Shown: piece after piece, positions 6,748 to 9,345 of the stretch
Layout of the letters: each line of letters opens with the position of its first letter
Numbering within the stretch: position 1 is the stretch's first letter
Origin: Acidobacteriaceae bacterium
GTDB lineage: Bacteria > Acidobacteriota > Terriglobia > Terriglobales > SbA1
DNA length: 9,345 nt
Assembly (NCBI GenBank): GCA_019237515.1
Contig: JAFAGX010000617.1
Location: forward strand, 1-9,345
Direction: 5' to 3'
The notes under the pieces: model-generated
The model's input: only the letters and a program-made list of their open reading frames with translations
Told to the model about the DNA's origin: nothing
The model's database searches: none
Made by a program: the position numbers and the translations under genes

Positions 6748-7788
6748 ATGTCCGCTCCCGAATCGCGTTTCGTCAAAGCCTGCAAGGCCCAGCCTGTTGA
6801 TCGCACACCCGTTTGGTTTATGCGCCAGGCTGGGCGTTACATGCCCGAATATCGCAAGGTGCGAAAAGAATATTCGCTGCTTGAGATCTGCAAGAAGCCA
6901 AAGATCGCGGCCGAAGTAACCATCACCGCGGCCGAGTTTCTTGGGGTCGACGCTGCCATCATCTTTGCCGATCTGCTTCTGCCATTAGAAGTGATGGGGT
7001 TGCCGTTTCATTTCGCCGCGGGCGAGGGGCCGGTGATCCAAAAACCGATTCGAAGCTCGGCTGACGTTTCGCAACTACATACCAATGGCGCGGGAGAACT
7101 GGGCTATGTTTCCGAAGCAATTACGCTGGTATGCAAGCATTTCGGCTCCCGTGTGCCGGTGATCGGATTCTGCGGCGCTCCATTCACTCTCGCCAGCTAC
7201 ATGATCGAGGGTGGAGGGTCTCGCAACTATGTTTATACAAAGAAAATGATGTACTCCTCCCCCACCGCTTGGGACGATCTTATGGCAAAGCTGGTGCGGG
7301 TAACTTCCGCTTACGCAAGCGAGCAAGTCCGCGCCGGTGCCGATGCCATACAGGTTTTCGACAGCTGGGTAGGATGCCTGAGTGTCGAGGATTATAGAAA
7401 GTATGTGCTGCCTCGAACCACTGAATTGGTTAGAGGCCTGCGCGCAACCGGCGCGCCGGTCATTTATTTCGGCACGGACAGCTCCACTCTATTGCCGTCC
7501 ATGAAGGAGGTCGGTGCGGAAGTCATCGGCCTTGACTGGCGAATTCCCCTCGACGAGGGTTGGCGGAGCATCGGCTTCAACGGTGGCGTTCAGGGAAACC
7601 TCGATCCGGTTGTGCTTTTCGCCGACTGGAAAGAGGTGAAGTCCAGGGCGGAAAATATCCTGCATCGGGCGGGCGGACGCCCTGGGCATATCTTCAATCT
7701 TGGCCACGGCATCCTCCCGGAAACTCCGGTGGAGAACGTGAAGGCACTGGCTAAATTTGTGCAGGAGCATTCGTTGAAGCCCTTATGA
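6748..7788 (+). CDS. hemE: Uroporphyrinogen decarboxylase
   Basis: 346 residues, full family length. It converts uroporphyrinogen III to coproporphyrinogen III by removing four acetate carboxyls, without a cofactor, in the cytoplasm. The family signature PVWFMRQAGRYMPEY (21-35) contains the substrate-binding Arg pair R26 and R30. The catalytic Asp is D75 in IIFADLLLP, the conserved Tyr is Y151 in SYMIEGG, and the conserved His is H320 in FNLGHGILPETP. The second signature lies near GFCGAPFTLASY (140-151). The start is ATG at 6748 with only a poor AGG upstream; translation may rely on a nearly leaderless transcript. It is the first gene of the haem operon, 35 bases ahead of hemH. Confidence 0.98.
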   Translation: MSAPESRFVKACKAQPVDRTPVWFMRQAGRYMPEYRKVRKEYSLLEICKKPKIAAEVTITAAEFLGVDAAIIFADLLLPLEVMGLPFHFAAGEGPVIQKPIRSSADVSQLHTNGAGELGYVSEAITLVCKHFGSRVPVIGFCGAPFTLASYMIEGGGSRNYVYTKKMMYSSPTAWDDLMAKLVRVTSAYASEQVRAGADAIQVFDSWVGCLSVEDYRKYVLPRTTELVRGLRATGAPVIYFGTDSSTLLPSMKEVGAEVIGLDWRIPLDEGWRSIGFNGGVQGNLDPVVLFADWKEVKSRAENILHRAGGRPGHIFNLGHGILPETPVENVKALAKFVQEHSLKPL

Positions 7789-7823
7789 GGATCTGTGTAC
7801 TCTGTGGTCAGATAAGGTAGACC

Positions 7824-8747
7824 TTGAATAGCGGAAAGATCTCTAACAAAGTCGCGGTTCTTCTGCTTGCGCATGGCAGCCCGGATTCTGTGGAGGAGGT
7901 TCCCGACTTTCTCCTACGTGTCACGGGTGGGCGACCGCTTCCACAGCAAGTGATCGATGAAGTAAAGCACCGCTATGGGCTGATCGGCCGCTCGCCGTTA
8001 ACCGAGTTGACGCTCAAACAAGCGAAGCTCCTCGAACAGGAACTCGGAGTGCCGGTGTACGTTGGCATGCGCAACTGGAAGCCGTTGATTGAAGACGCGC
8101 TGCGTTCAATGGCCTCCGACGACATCAGAAGTGCAATCGCCATCTGCCTCGCTCCACAGAATTCCCGCACCAGTGTGGGCTTGTATCGCTCTTCGTTGAG
8201 ATCTGACCTCCCATTCAGCCTCGATTTTGTTGAATCCTGGCATGCTGAGCCCTTTCTGATACAGGCTTTTGCCGAAAAACTGCAGGAGGGCTGGAAGCTT
8301 GCCTGCAACGAATCTGGAACCAAGCTGCCTGTGATCTTCACCGCGCACAGCGTACCGCAACGCACCATCGTGGAAGGTGATCCGTATGAGCGCCAAGCAA
8401 AGGAGACTGCATCCCTGGTGGCGCGAGAAGCTGACCTGGATCCGGAACATTGGACGTTCGCTTTTCAGAGTCAGGGCATGTCGGGTGGAGCTTGGCTCGG
8501 ACCCACTGTGGAGGAAACCATTCTCGCCCTCCGGGCCAATGGCCATCATGGCATCTTCATTCAACCGATTGGCTTTCTTTGTGACCACGTCGAGGTGCTT
8601 TACGACATCGACATTGGTTTCAAACAGTTTGCTGAAAATCACGGCATGCGCTTATGGCGCGCGGAATCGCTGAATGATTCACCTCTGCTGACCAAAGCAC
8701 TCGCCGATGTCGTCCGCTCGCGTCTGGCCAAATCAGCCATCGCATGA
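7824..8747 (+). CDS. hemH: Ferrochelatase (coproporphyrin-type likely)
   Basis: 307 residues. It inserts Fe2+ into a porphyrin in the last or next-to-last step of haem synthesis. The metal-site His is H175 in FTAHSVPQ and the conserved Glu is E257 in DHVEVLYD. GDPYERQ (185-191), 'WLGPTVEE' (224-231) and 'QPIGFLCDH' (247-255) follow the B. subtilis HemH pattern. So does the N-terminal 'GRPLPQQVIDEVKHRYGLIG' region. Where B. subtilis HemH has Tyr13 (AYGTPY), this protein reads AHGSPD (16-21), so the axial tyrosine is missing. No C-terminal cysteine cluster for an Fe-S centre is seen. The start is TTG at 7824: an in-frame TAG at 7818-7820 rules out anything longer, and AAGG at 7814-7817 serves as ribosome binding site. 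It overlaps the next gene by ATGA. Confidence 0.95.
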   Translation: MNSGKISNKVAVLLLAHGSPDSVEEVPDFLLRVTGGRPLPQQVIDEVKHRYGLIGRSPLTELTLKQAKLLEQELGVPVYVGMRNWKPLIEDALRSMASDDIRSAIAICLAPQNSRTSVGLYRSSLRSDLPFSLDFVESWHAEPFLIQAFAEKLQEGWKLACNESGTKLPVIFTAHSVPQRTIVEGDPYERQAKETASLVAREADLDPEHWTFAFQSQGMSGGAWLGPTVEETILALRANGHHGIFIQPIGFLCDHVEVLYDIDIGFKQFAENHGMRLWRAESLNDSPLLTKALADVVRSRLAKSAIA

Positions 8748-9345
8748 AACGCATTGCCATCATCGGCGGCGGTATCTCAGGATTGTCAGCGGCCTTCGCT
8801 TTGGAAAAAGCTCGGCAAGCCGAGGCTCCTGTCGATTATGTATTGTATGAATCCAGTGCGCGATTGGGCGGGGTGCTGGTCACGGAACGTGCCGATGGTT
8901 GTCTGCTGGAGGCTGGACCCGATTCTTTTCTGAGCGAGAAACCCTGGGCCTCGGATCTCTGCCGCGACCTAGGCTTGGGAGATCAACTGATCGGCTCAAA
9001 CGATCGCGATCGCAAAACCTACATCCTGTGCAAGGGAAAACTGGTCGAGATTCCGGACGGCCTCATGTTCATGGTGCCGACCAAAATTTTCCCTACACTC
9101 TTGTCACCGTTATTTTCTGCACGTACGAAGTTGCGGATGGCGCGTGAGTGGTTTCACCCGCCTCACAAAGCTAATGACGACGAGAGTGTGGCGTCGATGG
9201 TCGAGCGCCATTATGGCGGCGAAATGGTGGACAGGCTCGCGGATCCACTGCTGTCTGGCGTTTATGGCGGCTACGCCAGCGAGCTCAGTGTCCGGGCCGT
9301 ACTTCCCCGCTTTGCTGCCATGGAAGCGAAGTACGGCAGCTTGGG
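8744..9345 (+). CDS. hemG: Protoporphyrinogen/coproporphyrinogen oxidase, FAD-dependent (3' end outside window)
   Basis: Open from the ATG at 8744 to the right edge (200 codons, about 40% of the usual 460-480). The N-terminal FAD-binding Rossmann motif is IAIIGGGISGLSAA (4-17), followed by the acidic residue E36 in LYESSARLGG. Then come EAGPDSFL (56-63) and the substrate-domain stretch DPLLSGVYGGYASELSV (167-183), both characteristic of the HemY-type oxidase. The enzyme oxidises coproporphyrinogen III or protoporphyrinogen IX using O2. Also known as hemY or cgoX. The ATG overlaps the hemH stop (ATGA), so translation is coupled. It is usually peripheral to the membrane, with no signal peptide here. 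Which substrate it uses cannot be settled from this part alone. Confidence 0.95.
   Translation, partial: MKRIAIIGGGISGLSAAFALEKARQAEAPVDYVLYESSARLGGVLVTERADGCLLEAGPDSFLSEKPWASDLCRDLGLGDQLIGSNDRDRKTYILCKGKLVEIPDGLMFMVPTKIFPTLLSPLFSARTKLRMAREWFHPPHKANDDESVASMVERHYGGEMVDRLADPLLSGVYGGYASELSVRAVLPRFAAMEAKYGSL

Noticed and set aside
8106..8642. A 178-codon open frame on the minus strand
   Set aside because: It is antisense to hemH, which is well conserved; this is a shadow frame of GC-rich coding DNA.
1..9345. CRISPR arrays, tRNA or rRNA genes, insertion sequences
   Set aside because: I looked for regularly spaced direct repeats, cloverleaf-like segments and transposase motifs, and found none.

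Overview
The window looks like a chromosomal stretch from a member of the Acidobacteriota (Terriglobia, Koribacter/Acidobacteriaceae-like). This is inferred from gene content (a GldA/GldF/GldG-like ABC cassette followed by a DUF4340 gene, a DUF5818-type secreted protein, a B. subtilis-like hemE-hemH-hemG order), the moderately high GC and a GC-rich intergenic palindrome. No 16S or marker gene is present, so the assignment is tentative.

Left part (1-4463, minus strand): a tight four-gene operon read leftwards. The order is ABC ATPase, ABC-2 permease, GldG-family membrane-anchored protein, then a DUF4340 protein cut by the left window edge. The first three genes are translationally coupled: TAATG overlap, then TAA directly abutting GTG. 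The fourth follows a 49-base gap holding a perfect 20-bp REP-like palindrome. Together they should form an envelope ABC-2 export complex of unknown substrate. A sigma70-like promoter can be placed just upstream of the ATPase.

Middle (4464-4842): no intact gene. On the minus strand lies a decayed N-terminal fragment of an AMP-dependent acyl-CoA synthetase with an in-frame stop.

4843-6675: an aldo/keto reductase (plus), a small 68-residue protein of unknown function (minus, tail-to-tail with the reductase and overlapping it by 4 bases), an intergenic region rich in inverted repeats, and a secreted DUF5818-like protein (plus).

Right part (6748-9345, plus): the haem operon hemE-hemH-hemG, the last cut by the right edge. 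HemE makes coproporphyrinogen III from uroporphyrinogen III. The linked oxidase and ferrochelatase complete haem synthesis, probably by the coproporphyrin-dependent route suggested by the hemEHY order and the B. subtilis-like ferrochelatase.
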